Source of the DNA: UBA5486 sp036744795
GTDB taxonomy: Bacteria; Bacillota; UBA4882; UBA10575
NCBI GenBank assembly: GCA_036744795.1
Contig: DAIOHK010000009.1
Span: forward strand, 1 to 64,000
Length of the DNA: 64,000 nt
Direction of reading: 5' to 3'
The notes beneath the pieces are model-generated. The model was not told the origin of the DNA. It was given only the letters and a program-made list of their open reading frames with translations, and did not search any database. Below, piece after piece: positions 52,380 to 62,259 of the stretch (positions are counted from its first letter, which is position 1; the number at the start of each line of letters is the position of its first letter). The position numbers and the translations under genes are program-made.

Positions 52380-53312
52380 ATGAAAAGCACAAAAGATTTA
52401 GCTATAATAAATGCTCAATTAAAAAAGGACAGATTATGGCATGAAATTAAAAAAAATAAAGAAAATTATCTTTTAATGCTTCCATATCTCTTAATATTCA
52501 CCTGGTTTACAGTAATACCGGTTCTATCTTCGATTGGTCTTAGTTTTACCTACTTCAATATGTTAGAAACACCAAAGTGGAGAGGCTGGCTGAATTATAG
52601 CAGGTTGTTTCTTGATGATGATGTTTTTCTGATTGCCGTAAAAAACACCCTGGTTTTTGCTTTTATCACCGGGCCAATCAGTTATTTTGCTTGTTTACTC
52701 TTTGCTTGGTTGATTAATGAACTTCCACCAAAACTCCGTGCTTTTATGACTTTGGTTTTTTATGCTCCTTCGATCTCTGGGGCAGCCTTTGTTATTTGGA
52801 AATATATTCTAAGCGGCGATATGTACGGGTTATTAAATAGCACTTTAATGAAATCGGGATTTCTAAATGAACCAATACAATGGTTAACCGATCCTACCTA
52901 TAATATGAAGTTTATCATATTGGTTCAGTTATGGTTAAGTTTAGGTGCCAGTTTTCTGGCGTTTATTGCTGGACTGCAATCAATTGATAAATCAATGTAT
53001 GAGGCGGCAGCAATCGATGGAATAAAAAATCGCTGGCAGGAATTATGGTTTATCACTTTACCTTCTATGAAGCCACAGTTGATGTTTGGGGCTGTGATGC
53101 AGATTGCTGCTTCTTTTGGCGTAAGTTCGATCTGTATGGAACTGGCAGGATTCCCCAGCACGAATTATTCGGCTAGAACTGTGGTTACTCATATTTATGA
53201 TTATGGTACTGTCCGCTATGAAATGGGCTATGCTTCAGCCATTGCCACAGTACTGTTTCTGGTAATGATTTTGACACGGAATGTTATTAGTAAAATGTTA
53301 AAGACTGATTAA
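52380..53312 (+). CDS. ABC sugar permease, MalF/UgpA type
   Basis: A 310-residue membrane protein with six main helices. The cytoplasmic EAA loop reads EAAAIDGIKNRWQELWFITLP, where the ATPase docks. It forms a heterodimer with the next gene product. An N-terminal 30-residue tail (KKDRLWHEIKKNKENY) precedes helix 1. GTAGGAGTGA lies upstream of the ATG. No ATPase gene is in the operon. Confidence 0.93.
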   Translation: MKSTKDLAIINAQLKKDRLWHEIKKNKENYLLMLPYLLIFTWFTVIPVLSSIGLSFTYFNMLETPKWRGWLNYSRLFLDDDVFLIAVKNTLVFAFITGPISYFACLLFAWLINELPPKLRAFMTLVFYAPSISGAAFVIWKYILSGDMYGLLNSTLMKSGFLNEPIQWLTDPTYNMKFIILVQLWLSLGASFLAFIAGLQSIDKSMYEAAAIDGIKNRWQELWFITLPSMKPQLMFGAVMQIAASFGVSSICMELAGFPSTNYSARTVVTHIYDYGTVRYEMGYASAIATVLFLVMILTRNVISKMLKTD

Positions 53313-53331
53313 TATGAGGAAGGGCTGTAAA

Positions 53332-54186
53332 ATGGGAAAAGAAAAGAGATTAAACCGTACCACTACAGGAAATATTGCTATCTTTCTACTGCTAGCGGTT
53401 GTTGCCGTTTTTATGGGCTTACCTTTAGTTTATGCGATTCTGCAGGCTTTTAAACCATTAGAAGAGATTTTTCTCTTTCCCCCGCGGTTTTTTGTTCGAA
53501 GACCAACTCTGGAGAATTTTATTATATTATTTCAATTGACCCAAAACTTATGGGTTCCGTTTTCCAGATATGTATTTAATAGTCTGTTTATTAGTGTAGT
53601 AAGCACTATTGGCCATGTAATAATAGCTTCAATGGCAGCATTTCCTCTTGCAAAACAGAAATTCCCAGGTAATAAACTTATATTTAATATAATTGTGATG
53701 TCTTTACTTTTTACTTCAGAGGTGACACAGATTCCTAGGTATATAGTGATGGCGAAAACAGGGTTAATTAATACATATTGGTCCTTATTGCTCCCTCCAT
53801 TGGCAATGCCATTAGGTCTCTATCTGATGAGACAATTTATGCTACAAATTCCTGATTCAATACTAGAGGCAGCAAGGATTGATGGTGCTAATATCTACCA
53901 GACTTTATGGAAGATTGTGATGCCAGCGGTTAAACCAGCCTGGCTGACATTGGTAATTTTCTCCTTCCAAAGCATTTGGAATAGAACCGGCATGGCTTAT
54001 ATATATTCTGAGCAGTTTAAAGTATTGCCAACTATTTTACGCCAGATTACACAAGGTGGAAATATTGCCCGTGCCGGGGTGGCTGCAGCCTCAACAGTAT
54101 TATTAATGATTCCACCAATTGTTATTTTTATCATTACACAAAGCAATGTAATTGAAACAATGTCTCATTCCGGGATGAAGGGCTAA
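53332..54186 (+). CDS. ABC sugar permease, MalG/UgpE type
   Basis: A 284-residue membrane protein with six helices and an EAA loop (EAARIDGANIYQTLWKIVMP). Start 53332 has AGGAAGGG seven bases upstream; the ATG at 53314 lacks a site. It follows its partner permease by 19 bases. The two should form the channel for the glycan bound by the 965-residue protein. Confidence 0.93.
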   Translation: MGKEKRLNRTTTGNIAIFLLLAVVAVFMGLPLVYAILQAFKPLEEIFLFPPRFFVRRPTLENFIILFQLTQNLWVPFSRYVFNSLFISVVSTIGHVIIASMAAFPLAKQKFPGNKLIFNIIVMSLLFTSEVTQIPRYIVMAKTGLINTYWSLLLPPLAMPLGLYLMRQFMLQIPDSILEAARIDGANIYQTLWKIVMPAVKPAWLTLVIFSFQSIWNRTGMAYIYSEQFKVLPTILRQITQGGNIARAGVAAASTVLLMIPPIVIFIITQSNVIETMSHSGMKG

Positions 54187-54235
54187 GGATTGTTTAAAAA
54201 ATGCATTGAGACAAGAGACAGGCGGTGTGTTTAAG

Positions 54236-55720
54236 ATGAGAAACCTACTCCGGAAAATATTTTTAATATGTACCATTATAATTCTAAGCATACCTGTTTG
54301 TATGTCTGCTGAAGCTCCCTACCAAGGATATGTTTACAATGCCTGGGGGGAATCAGTACCATCACCAAACAGTTATCTACCAGAATGGAGTAAAAACGGA
54401 GAAGATTTGGGTGTGGGTTTATTCAAAGAACCTCAGGATCTTTTTATAGATGCTCACAAAAACATATATATTCTAGACAGTGGGAATAACCGGATTGTAA
54501 TTTTAGATGAAAACTTTCAGAAGAAAAATATTATTGATCAATTTTACTCAGAAACTGGGCCGGAAAAAGTAAATCAACCAACTGGTATTTTTGTTACACC
54601 AGAGCAAATGATTTATCTGGCAGACGGAAAAAACGGAAGAGTAATAAAAGTTGACATTACCGGAAAAGTACTTAAAGAATATGGACGGCCGGACTCAGAA
54701 TTGATTCCTGCCCACCTTGAATATACTCCGCGAAAGGTAGCAGTGGATAGTTCAGGGACAATTTATACAATTGTAAAAGGTTTATATTATGGAGCTGTAA
54801 TGTATGACCAGAAAGGTGAATTTCTTGGTTATTATGGTACTAATCGGGTGACAACTACTTTACAATTGTTACAGGATTTCTTTTGGAAAAAAATAATGAC
54901 TAAAACTCAGCGAGATAAGATGGCCCGGTATGTTCCGATTGAGTTTATTAACTTTACAATTGATGAGAAAGATTTTGTTTATACTTGTACGCAGAGTACT
55001 TCAACTACTGGTTCTATAAAGAAATATAACCCAATGGGCATCAACATTTTAAGAGAAAGGAATGGATTATTAGCTAATTATGGTGATTTCGAAATTGAGT
55101 TTTATGAAGAACACGGTAAGAGGTACCAGACTCAATTTATAGATATTAATGTGGATGATAATGGTTTTATTAATTGTTTGGATTATACTTTCGGACGTAT
55201 TTTTCAATACAACCAAGATAGTGAATTACTGGCTATTTTCGGTGGTACAGGATCTCAGATTGGTACATTCAAAACCCCAGTAGCGATTGAGAGTATAAAT
55301 AATAAAATCTTGATTCTTGATGCTGGAAAGAATAATATTACACTTTTCGGTTTGAGTGAGTTTGGTAGTGCTGTACATAAGGCAGTAAAACTTTATGAGA
55401 ATGGGTTATATGAAGAATCAGTAGAGCCTTGGAAGGAAGTTCTGAAAAGAAATATCAATTATGAACTTGCTTATATAGGGATTGCACAGGCAATGATGAG
55501 GGTTGGCAATCTTGAAGAAGCGATGAAATACTACAAGCTTGGCTATGATCGTGAGGGCTATTCAAAAGCTTATAAAGAACACCGGACTGAAGTTCTCAGA
55601 AACAAGTTTTCCTTGGTAATGTTTATCATTGTAATACTGCTTTTGTTAATCCAGGCTTTATTAAAAAAAGATGAATTACTGGTGAAATTTGGGCGGAAGC
55701 GGTCAATATACGGGGAGTAG
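54236..55720 (+). CDS. NHL/beta-propeller protein with TPR and C-terminal membrane helix
   Basis: A 494-residue exported protein. A signal peptide (about 1-25, ending SAEAP) precedes NHL-type beta-propeller repeats (about 60-380; FKEPQDLFIDAHKNIYILDSGNNRIV; VNQPTGIFVTPEQMIYLADGKNGRV). A TPR pair (about 388-455) and one C-terminal membrane helix (about 465-483; MFIIVILLLLIQAL) follow. The propeller is outside, anchored at the C-terminus. Such proteins recur beside Yip1 and DUF5696 genes in glycan operons; the role is unknown. Confidence 0.8.
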   Translation: MRNLLRKIFLICTIIILSIPVCMSAEAPYQGYVYNAWGESVPSPNSYLPEWSKNGEDLGVGLFKEPQDLFIDAHKNIYILDSGNNRIVILDENFQKKNIIDQFYSETGPEKVNQPTGIFVTPEQMIYLADGKNGRVIKVDITGKVLKEYGRPDSELIPAHLEYTPRKVAVDSSGTIYTIVKGLYYGAVMYDQKGEFLGYYGTNRVTTTLQLLQDFFWKKIMTKTQRDKMARYVPIEFINFTIDEKDFVYTCTQSTSTTGSIKKYNPMGINILRERNGLLANYGDFEIEFYEEHGKRYQTQFIDINVDDNGFINCLDYTFGRIFQYNQDSELLAIFGGTGSQIGTFKTPVAIESINNKILILDAGKNNITLFGLSEFGSAVHKAVKLYENGLYEESVEPWKEVLKRNINYELAYIGIAQAMMRVGNLEEAMKYYKLGYDREGYSKAYKEHRTEVLRNKFSLVMFIIVILLLLIQALLKKDELLVKFGRKRSIYGE

Positions 55721-55736
55721 AGGGGTGAATTAAAAA

Positions 55737-56354
55737 ATGAACAGATGTCGATATTTGTTTTATATTATGACCCACCCGGTAGAAGGCTATGAGGAATTAC
55801 GCTGGAATAAAGATTATTCAATACCTTTGTCATTATTACTTTTGGGATTATGGTTTTTGTCAATGATTGTAAAATATCAAGTAACTGGTTTTGTTTTTAA
55901 TCAAAATCGCCCAGAAACAATGAATGGGTTAATAATTTTCGCTCAGACTATTGTACCTTTTGTTTTATGGACCATTGCGAACTGGTCATTATGTACATTG
56001 ATGGATGGGAAGGGAAAGTATAGGGAAATTTGGATTTTTTCCTCTTACTCATTAACCCCCTTTATTTTAATAAATTTTATTGTGATTTTATTAAGCAATT
56101 TCCTTACTCTGGAGGAAGGAATCTTTCTTAATTGGTTGTTCCTCCTAGGTCAACTATGGACTGGACTTCTTATTTTCCAAGGACTTAGGGTATATCATGA
56201 ATATACGGTCGGTAAAACAGTCTATTCTATTATTCTGACCATAGCAGGTATGTTGGTCATAGTTTTTTTATCGACACTCTCCTTTACTTTAGTACAACAA
56301 GTAATCGTCTTTTTTAAAACTATATATTTTGAACTTATATTTCGTGGTTTTTAG
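55737..56354 (+). CDS. Yip1 domain integral membrane protein
   Basis: A 205-residue membrane protein with five helices, of the Yip1/YIPF family (opening THPVEGYEELRWNKDYS is typical: a short cytoplasmic stretch then helices). It lies 16 bases after the NHL/TPR gene. In Bacillota the family has no settled role. Co-occurrence with the NHL/TPR and DUF5696 genes suggests a membrane partner of the uptake machinery. Confidence 0.82.
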   Translation: MNRCRYLFYIMTHPVEGYEELRWNKDYSIPLSLLLLGLWFLSMIVKYQVTGFVFNQNRPETMNGLIIFAQTIVPFVLWTIANWSLCTLMDGKGKYREIWIFSSYSLTPFILINFIVILLSNFLTLEEGIFLNWLFLLGQLWTGLLIFQGLRVYHEYTVGKTVYSIILTIAGMLVIVFLSTLSFTLVQQVIVFFKTIYFELIFRGF

Positions 56355-56387
56355 ATATGTTAATATTTTCTCGTTGGGGGTAATAAG

Positions 56388-58616
56388 ATGCGGAATGAAC
56401 TAACAAAAACCGGTATACCGGTCAGGATTAAACCTCGAACAGTAAAAATGCAAATGTGGGGATTGGCTTGCGCTTTATTGTTTATATTGACAATAGTTAC
56501 TCAAGCACAGACCCTTGAAAATATGGAGATAGTAGCTGAGAATGAAAAGATGCTTTTAGGTGTCAACATGATCAGTGGAGAATTTATGGTACGGGATAAA
56601 TTTACGGGTTATATCTGGTGGAGCAATCCTCCGGAGCGGAATATGGATAAACGTGCAATGGGCGTTAATAAAATGGAATTACATTCCCAACTGGTATTAA
56701 GATATTATAATACTCAAAGGAATAATGAGTTTAAGATTAACAGTCATGTTGGAAGTGTTAATCGAAAAGAAACTCATGTTACAAAAATTAAAGATGGCTT
56801 CCGCGTTTCATATCGGTTCCCCAAGGAAGGATTTCTTGTTCCGCTTGAGGTAACCTTGGAAGATGCTTTTATTAAGGTGGCTATTCCTGTATCCGAAATC
56901 GAGGAACCGGATACTTTGTTTATCACTTCCCTTGATTTAATACCATTCTTTGGAGCCGGTGATCAGGAAGAAGAGGGCTATTTATTTGTTCCTGATGGTT
57001 CCGGGGCCTTGATCAGCTTTAATAATGGCAAACAAAAGGCTGATCCTTTTAAAGGGAGTATTTATGGATTTGATAATACGTTTCAGCCCACAAGATCTCC
57101 TGTTACAAGAGAAGATGTTTTCATCCCGGTTTTTGGAATAAAAAAGCAAGATCATGCTTTAATAGCAATTGCTGATCAAGGTGCTTCCTTAGGAACAATC
57201 AATGCTTCAATTTCCGGGCAAAACAATAGTTATAATAATGCTTATTTTGAGTTTAAGCTGCGCTCAACAGCAACTTATATGAATCTTAATCATCTTTTTC
57301 TGCTTTATGAAAAAAGTAAACCTAAAGTGGACAGGATTGAAGTAAAATATTATTTTCTTTCTGGTGAAAAAGCGAATTATGTGGGAATGGCTGAAAAGTA
57401 CCGCGAATTTTTGGTAAAAGAAAAAGGAATGAAAGCAAAGTCAGTTGATGGTATCCCATTTTACCTTGATCTATATGGGGCGGTGAGATTAAGAAAATCA
57501 ATTTGTGGTATTCCAATGTATGTCAATGAAGAACTTACTACATTCAAGGAAATAGAAACTTTAGTGACAACCATGCAAAGCATAGGGATTGATGATATTG
57601 TAATAAACTTGAGGGATTGGACCCCGGAGAAATTAAAAAAAAGGGTTCCAATCAGTGTAACTCCTTTAAATAAACTTGGTGGAAGAAAAGCGTTTGAAGA
57701 TCTTAAGTTAACTCTTAAAGAGAAGGGTGTACAATTTTATCCGGAGTTTAACTTTATAGACTTCAACAGCTCGGGCAATGGATTTAACCTAATGAAGGAC
57801 TCTTCGATTAATCTAAACCAACTTCCGGCTTTGCAATTTGAATATAAACGTAGTTCTTTTCTAAAAGACTTAAATATGGGTAAAGAAAAGTGGCGGTTAC
57901 TTAAGCCCGGGAGTACTGAGACTGCAGTAAAAAAATATATAAGTACTTATGATGAAAAAAATATTTCTGGTATTATGCTCGGTGCAATACCTAATAAAGT
58001 TTATTCGGATTTTTCCAAAGAGCCTAGTGGCAGAGAGAATACATTAGAAAAATGGGAACCCCTCTTAGCTTTACTTGAGCAAACAACAGGCGGACTAATG
58101 GCGAATAGACCTAATGCCTATGCTTTTCCCTATCTGGACCATATAGTAGCTCTTCCTGTAGGGGCTAGTGATTTTGAGATTGTAGATCAAACGATTCCTT
58201 TCATTCAGGTAGTTATCCACGGTTTAATACCCTATTCAAATTCTCCAATTAATCTTGCCTCCAATCCGGAAGATTACTTTTTGAAAGCAGTAGAAAGTGG
58301 CAGTTTTCTGAATTACTCTTGGATTTATAGAGAACCTTCTATTTTAAAGGAGACCCCCTTAAACCATCTTTACAGTTGTGGCTATGATGTCTGGCTGGAC
58401 AGTGCTGCCTGGCAATATACCAGAATAAAGGAACTTTACGAACTGATCAAAACTGAAACTATCACTAATCACTCGCAGATAGCACCGGAAGTTTATGAGA
58501 CTGAGTATGCTAATGGATACTGTGTAGTAGTAAATTACAATAAAAAGCCAGTGAAGGTTGATGATCAAATGCTGGCGGCAAAAGGTTTCATATTTTTTAA
58601 AAAGGGTGATAACTGA
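56388..58616 (+). CDS. DUF5696 family protein, exported or membrane-anchored
   Basis: A 742-residue protein with an N-terminal membrane helix (about 25-42; WGLACALLFILTIVTQAQ) and no other helix, so it is outside the cell. It matches the DUF5696 family (GYIWWSNPPERNMDKRA near the start; DIVINLRDWTPEKLKKRVP and FYPEFNFIDFNSSG in the centre). The central part looks like a TIM-barrel glycoside hydrolase-like fold, which is inference. Its stop overlaps the next permease start (TGATGA pattern). Confidence 0.75.
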   Translation: MRNELTKTGIPVRIKPRTVKMQMWGLACALLFILTIVTQAQTLENMEIVAENEKMLLGVNMISGEFMVRDKFTGYIWWSNPPERNMDKRAMGVNKMELHSQLVLRYYNTQRNNEFKINSHVGSVNRKETHVTKIKDGFRVSYRFPKEGFLVPLEVTLEDAFIKVAIPVSEIEEPDTLFITSLDLIPFFGAGDQEEEGYLFVPDGSGALISFNNGKQKADPFKGSIYGFDNTFQPTRSPVTREDVFIPVFGIKKQDHALIAIADQGASLGTINASISGQNNSYNNAYFEFKLRSTATYMNLNHLFLLYEKSKPKVDRIEVKYYFLSGEKANYVGMAEKYREFLVKEKGMKAKSVDGIPFYLDLYGAVRLRKSICGIPMYVNEELTTFKEIETLVTTMQSIGIDDIVINLRDWTPEKLKKRVPISVTPLNKLGGRKAFEDLKLTLKEKGVQFYPEFNFIDFNSSGNGFNLMKDSSINLNQLPALQFEYKRSSFLKDLNMGKEKWRLLKPGSTETAVKKYISTYDEKNISGIMLGAIPNKVYSDFSKEPSGRENTLEKWEPLLALLEQTTGGLMANRPNAYAFPYLDHIVALPVGASDFEIVDQTIPFIQVVIHGLIPYSNSPINLASNPEDYFLKAVESGSFLNYSWIYREPSILKETPLNHLYSCGYDVWLDSAAWQYTRIKELYELIKTETITNHSQIAPEVYETEYANGYCVVVNYNKKPVKVDDQMLAAKGFIFFKKGDN

Positions 58617-59509
58617 TGAAAAGAAAAAGACTTTCCTATGAAAAAAAGAAGTCATGGATTGGGTTTGCCTTTATTCTACCTTGGATGATAGGTTTTGTCT
58701 TTTTATTTGCCAGGCCGATGCTTAATTCTTTGATTTATACTTTTTGTAAAGTACAGATCCAACCGAGTAGGCTAGATAAAATCTTTGTTGGCTTTGAAAA
58801 TTATAAATATGTATTTACCGAAGATCCGGTTTTTATTCGCTTACTTGTTGAGTCGATTGGTAAGATTCTTTATCAGGTTCCTTTGATAATTGTCTTTAGC
58901 CTGTTTATTGCAGTAATCCTAAATCAGGAATTTAAAGGGCGTTTTTTAGTGAGAGCAGTATTTTTCCTTCCCGTAATAATTGCCAGTGGTGTAATCATTA
59001 ATATTTTAAAAGGGGACTCATTGTCAGCAAATATTCTTTCTGGGGAACGTGTTTCTTATCTGTTTCAAGTAACTGCTTTTGAGAATATGTTATTAAAAGC
59101 AGGACTTAATGAAGAATTGGTTGTCTTGTTTACTAATCTTACAAACCAAATTTTTGAATTATCATGGAAATCCGGGATCCAGATTCTAATCTTTCTGGCT
59201 GGATTACAAACAATCCCCGGAACACTGTATGAGGCTTCCTCCATGGAAGGGGCTACTCCCTGGGAAACATTCTGGAAAGTCACTTTTCCTATGATTTCAC
59301 CAATGATCATTTTAAATGTGATCTATTCAATAATTGATAATTTTAATGACTATTCTAATCAGGTGATTAGGCTGATTAATCAACATGCAAAAAACCTTAA
59401 CATGGCTTATAGTGCTACTTTATCTTGGTTATACTTTTTAATAATCTTTGCCATTATTGGCCTGGTATATGCGATTGTCAATAAACATGTCTTCTATAGT
59501 GTGGAATAA
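58616..59509 (+). CDS. ABC sugar permease, MalF/UgpA type (second set)
   Basis: A 297-residue membrane protein with about six helices and an EAA loop (YEASSMEGATPWETFWKVTFP). Compared with the first-set permease its periplasmic loop is longer (about 140-185; VTAFENMLLKAGLNEELVVL). The start ATG overlaps the DUF5696 stop codon. It pairs with the next gene to form a second transporter in the same operon. Confidence 0.92.
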   Translation: MKRKRLSYEKKKSWIGFAFILPWMIGFVFLFARPMLNSLIYTFCKVQIQPSRLDKIFVGFENYKYVFTEDPVFIRLLVESIGKILYQVPLIIVFSLFIAVILNQEFKGRFLVRAVFFLPVIIASGVIINILKGDSLSANILSGERVSYLFQVTAFENMLLKAGLNEELVVLFTNLTNQIFELSWKSGIQILIFLAGLQTIPGTLYEASSMEGATPWETFWKVTFPMISPMIILNVIYSIIDNFNDYSNQVIRLINQHAKNLNMAYSATLSWLYFLIIFAIIGLVYAIVNKHVFYSVE

Positions 59510-59521
59510 GGGGGTAATGTA

Positions 59522-60505
59522 ATGGCAGAATTAATAAAAACTGGTTTTATTAAACTAATTAAAGATCCTACAAATTTATTTTCTAAAAAAGGTATAAACA
59601 AGGCTAAAAAAACAACTTGGAGTATTGTAAGAGGAATTCTACTTTTCTGTTTGTGCTTTGTTTTATTATATCCCCTGATTTATATGATTAGTGTAGCGTT
59701 TAGACCGGTGGAACAGATCTTTGATCCAACAGTTGTTTGGATTCCTAAGAGTATTACTTTTGATAATATAAAAGAAGCCTTTATACGAATGGAATACCTT
59801 ACAGCACTAAAACACACAGTGATACTAGGAATTATCAGTTCTTTACTACAGGTAATCTCATGTGCGGTTGTAGGCTATGGATTTGCCCGTTTTAATTTTA
59901 AAGGCAAAAACTTCTTTTTTGCGATGGTTCTATTTACGATCATTGTACCACCACAGACGATTATCATCCCTTTATATATGGAGTATCGTTTTTTTGATTT
60001 CTTTGGTTTGGGAAAGTTAATTGGTTTATTAAGTAGTAAAACATTAACTGTTAATCTCCTCGATACAGTATGGGCTTTTTATTTACCGGCTATCTTTGGT
60101 ACGGGGATCCGGTCTGGATTATTTATATATATGTTTAGACAGTTTTTCCGGGGAATGCCGGTTGAATTAGAAGATGCGGCTTATGTTGATGGTTGCGGAC
60201 CGATTCAAACTTTTATCCGTGTTATGGTACCTAATGCAGGTTCTGTTTTTTTAACTGTCTTCTTATTTTCGCTAGTCCTGTACTGGAATGATTATTTCTT
60301 TGTTTCGATGTTTTCTAGTAAGTTTACTGTATCCACAGTATTAACTTCCAGACAAATGATTGACACTGAAACTTCAATTAAGGAATTTAGCATTGGTCAT
60401 CAGCAGGCTGGTTGTTTGCTAGCCATTTTACCAGTTCTTATCCTATATATTTTCTTACAAAAATACTTTACCGAAAGTATAGAAAGAACCGGTATTGTAG
60501 GGTAA
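59522..60505 (+). CDS. ABC sugar permease, MalG/UgpE type (second set)
   Basis: A 327-residue membrane protein with six helices and an EAA loop (EDAAYVDGCGPIQTFIRVMVP). It has a 30-residue N-terminal extension. The start has GGGGGTAATGTA upstream. It follows its partner by 12 bases. A binding protein for this set is probably the 433-residue protein encoded after it. Confidence 0.92.
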   Translation: MAELIKTGFIKLIKDPTNLFSKKGINKAKKTTWSIVRGILLFCLCFVLLYPLIYMISVAFRPVEQIFDPTVVWIPKSITFDNIKEAFIRMEYLTALKHTVILGIISSLLQVISCAVVGYGFARFNFKGKNFFFAMVLFTIIVPPQTIIIPLYMEYRFFDFFGLGKLIGLLSSKTLTVNLLDTVWAFYLPAIFGTGIRSGLFIYMFRQFFRGMPVELEDAAYVDGCGPIQTFIRVMVPNAGSVFLTVFLFSLVLYWNDYFFVSMFSSKFTVSTVLTSRQMIDTETSIKEFSIGHQQAGCLLAILPVLILYIFLQKYFTESIERTGIVG

Positions 60506-60807
60506 GTCATAGAAACTCGTAGCTGGTAGCTTATTAATGACAGCCTTTTATTGATAAAAGTGTTATTTTCTCCTTTTATCTGCCCAGCTTGCTAAGGTGA
60601 GGACTATCTAAAATAATAAAAATAAAATATAGACAAAAAACAATAAATTAAAACCAAATAAAAGTTAACGAATTTGTTATATAATAAATTATAAAAGCAG
60701 GTTGTTGTATGTAACCTTGGGCTAAAAGGATAATTTGATTTTATTAACTTGGGTATTGACCTCATGGTTTAGGGGTTAATATAAAAATAAAAGGAGGATT
60801 TAGCATA
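60506..60807. other. 302-base intergenic region before the second binding-protein gene
   Basis: An AT-rich gap. CTTTTA-TTGA-TAAAAG (60545-60560) followed by TGTTATTTTCT could be a weak terminator. TATAAT at 60680-60685 and TTGACC at 60756 with TATAAA at 60780 are promoter-like, but none has all parts well placed. The gap suggests the binding protein has its own promoter. Confidence 0.45.
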
Positions 60808-62109
60808 ATGAAAAAAGGGAAGATTATCTTACTGATTTCTATGTTTATAATTATCACCGTCTTTGCGCTTAGTTTGTCTGCGGCTCCTTCAGTTCCAAAA
60901 ATGAATCTTAAAAACAAGGTTGTAAAAATCTTATCTTGGACCGGTGCGGAAGGATTTCCAGAATTAATAGAGCTATTTAAAAAGTTTTATGGTGGAGAGA
61001 TTGACTGGACAGTAGTAGATACTCATGATATTACAACTAAATTAACTGCGATGGTGATGAGTGGAGATTCGCCTGATATAGTACGAGATGAGATCCAAAG
61101 AGGGAGATTATTCTGGCTTTGGGCTAATAACCTAGTGCAACCGGCTAATGATTACATTGATGTAAATAGTCCATATTGGTCTGATATGAAATATGCTATG
61201 GATCAATTTAAGTTAAAAGGTAAGTATTACCCAGTTATCTATGGTATGAATAACTCCTATTTAATGATTTTTTATAACAAAACTATTTTCGAAAATAATG
61301 GTTTAGATACTCCTCTAGATTACTATAACCGCGGGGAATGGGATTGGGACACCTTGAAGGATTTAGCTATACAGCTTACCCAGGATACCGACGGCGATGG
61401 TAATATTGATAGTTGGGGTTTTCTATGTGATAAGGATTTTGGTCTCGCTGCTTTTGCACTTTCAACCGGGAAACATATCATTAATATGAGTTCAGAAGGT
61501 AAGCTTTCATCAAACCTTTGGGATACTGATGTGGTCAGGGCATCAGATTTTCTGCGATCACTGACATCAGCGGAACATAATTGTATGAGACCTAAGGGTA
61601 ATAGTAAAGAACTTAAAGAATTTATTAATGGTCAAGATGCGATGATGTTAGCTAGGTATTATCGTTTAAAAGATTATAAGGCAATGTATGATGAGATTGG
61701 TTGGGTGCCAATACCAAAAGATCCTAAGGCAGATAAATATTATACTTTGGCTTACCCTAATTACGGGTTTTTTGTAACTGGTTCTAAGAATCCAACCGGG
61801 GCAGCTGCTTTATTCAATACTTTCCGTTATATCGAGCTTGACGAAAAAATGCTAGCAGATCGTTCAGCTCGATTGGTAGAAGAAGGACAATATTCCAGAG
61901 AGTGCCGGACGATCCTGGATACAATTGCTCAAGAAGGAAAGACTCCGGTTATCCCGTACTATTTTACTGTTGATGATTTTAATAATTTTAGAATGTACAG
62001 AATCTGGATGGAAATGTACAATGGACAAAATACCTATGAAACAACAGTTGAAAAATACATGCCTCAACTTCAAGCCAATATCGATCAGTTTAATGCACTT
62101 GTAAAATAA
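60808..62109 (+). CDS. Extracellular solute-binding protein
   Basis: A 433-residue exported sugar-binding protein with a signal peptide (about 1-26, ending SLSAA; no lipobox). The mature fold is the family-1 binding type (VKILSWTGAEGFPELIELFKKF; SGDSPDIV). A Ca-binding loop DTDGDGNIDSWG is at about 193-204, common in this family. AAAGGAGG lies before the ATG. It should serve the second permease pair. Its own terminator follows. Confidence 0.9.
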   Translation: MKKGKIILLISMFIIITVFALSLSAAPSVPKMNLKNKVVKILSWTGAEGFPELIELFKKFYGGEIDWTVVDTHDITTKLTAMVMSGDSPDIVRDEIQRGRLFWLWANNLVQPANDYIDVNSPYWSDMKYAMDQFKLKGKYYPVIYGMNNSYLMIFYNKTIFENNGLDTPLDYYNRGEWDWDTLKDLAIQLTQDTDGDGNIDSWGFLCDKDFGLAAFALSTGKHIINMSSEGKLSSNLWDTDVVRASDFLRSLTSAEHNCMRPKGNSKELKEFINGQDAMMLARYYRLKDYKAMYDEIGWVPIPKDPKADKYYTLAYPNYGFFVTGSKNPTGAAALFNTFRYIELDEKMLADRSARLVEEGQYSRECRTILDTIAQEGKTPVIPYYFTVDDFNNFRMYRIWMEMYNGQNTYETTVEKYMPQLQANIDQFNALVK

Positions 62110-62127
62110 TGATATTTATCAAATAAA

Positions 62128-62163
62128 TCAAAACCTCTCCTTTGTAGGAGAGGTTTTGATTTT
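62128..62163 (+). terminator. Intrinsic terminator after the binding-protein gene
   Basis: TCAAAACCTCTCC and GGAGAGGTTTTGA are perfect 13-base arms around TTTGTA, followed by TTTTA. Confidence 0.85.
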
Positions 62164-62259
62164 AGAAGAGATAATAGTAAGTAAAGGTAGCATTTTGATA
62201 AAGGATTAAAATGATAAAAAATATTTTAAAATAATTACTAATAAGGGAAGGTGTAAGAG

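Noticed and set aside
60756..60785. TTGACC-N18-TATAAA promoter of the second binding-protein gene
   Set aside because: The implied transcript start would fall in the ribosome-binding site, so the call is not safe.
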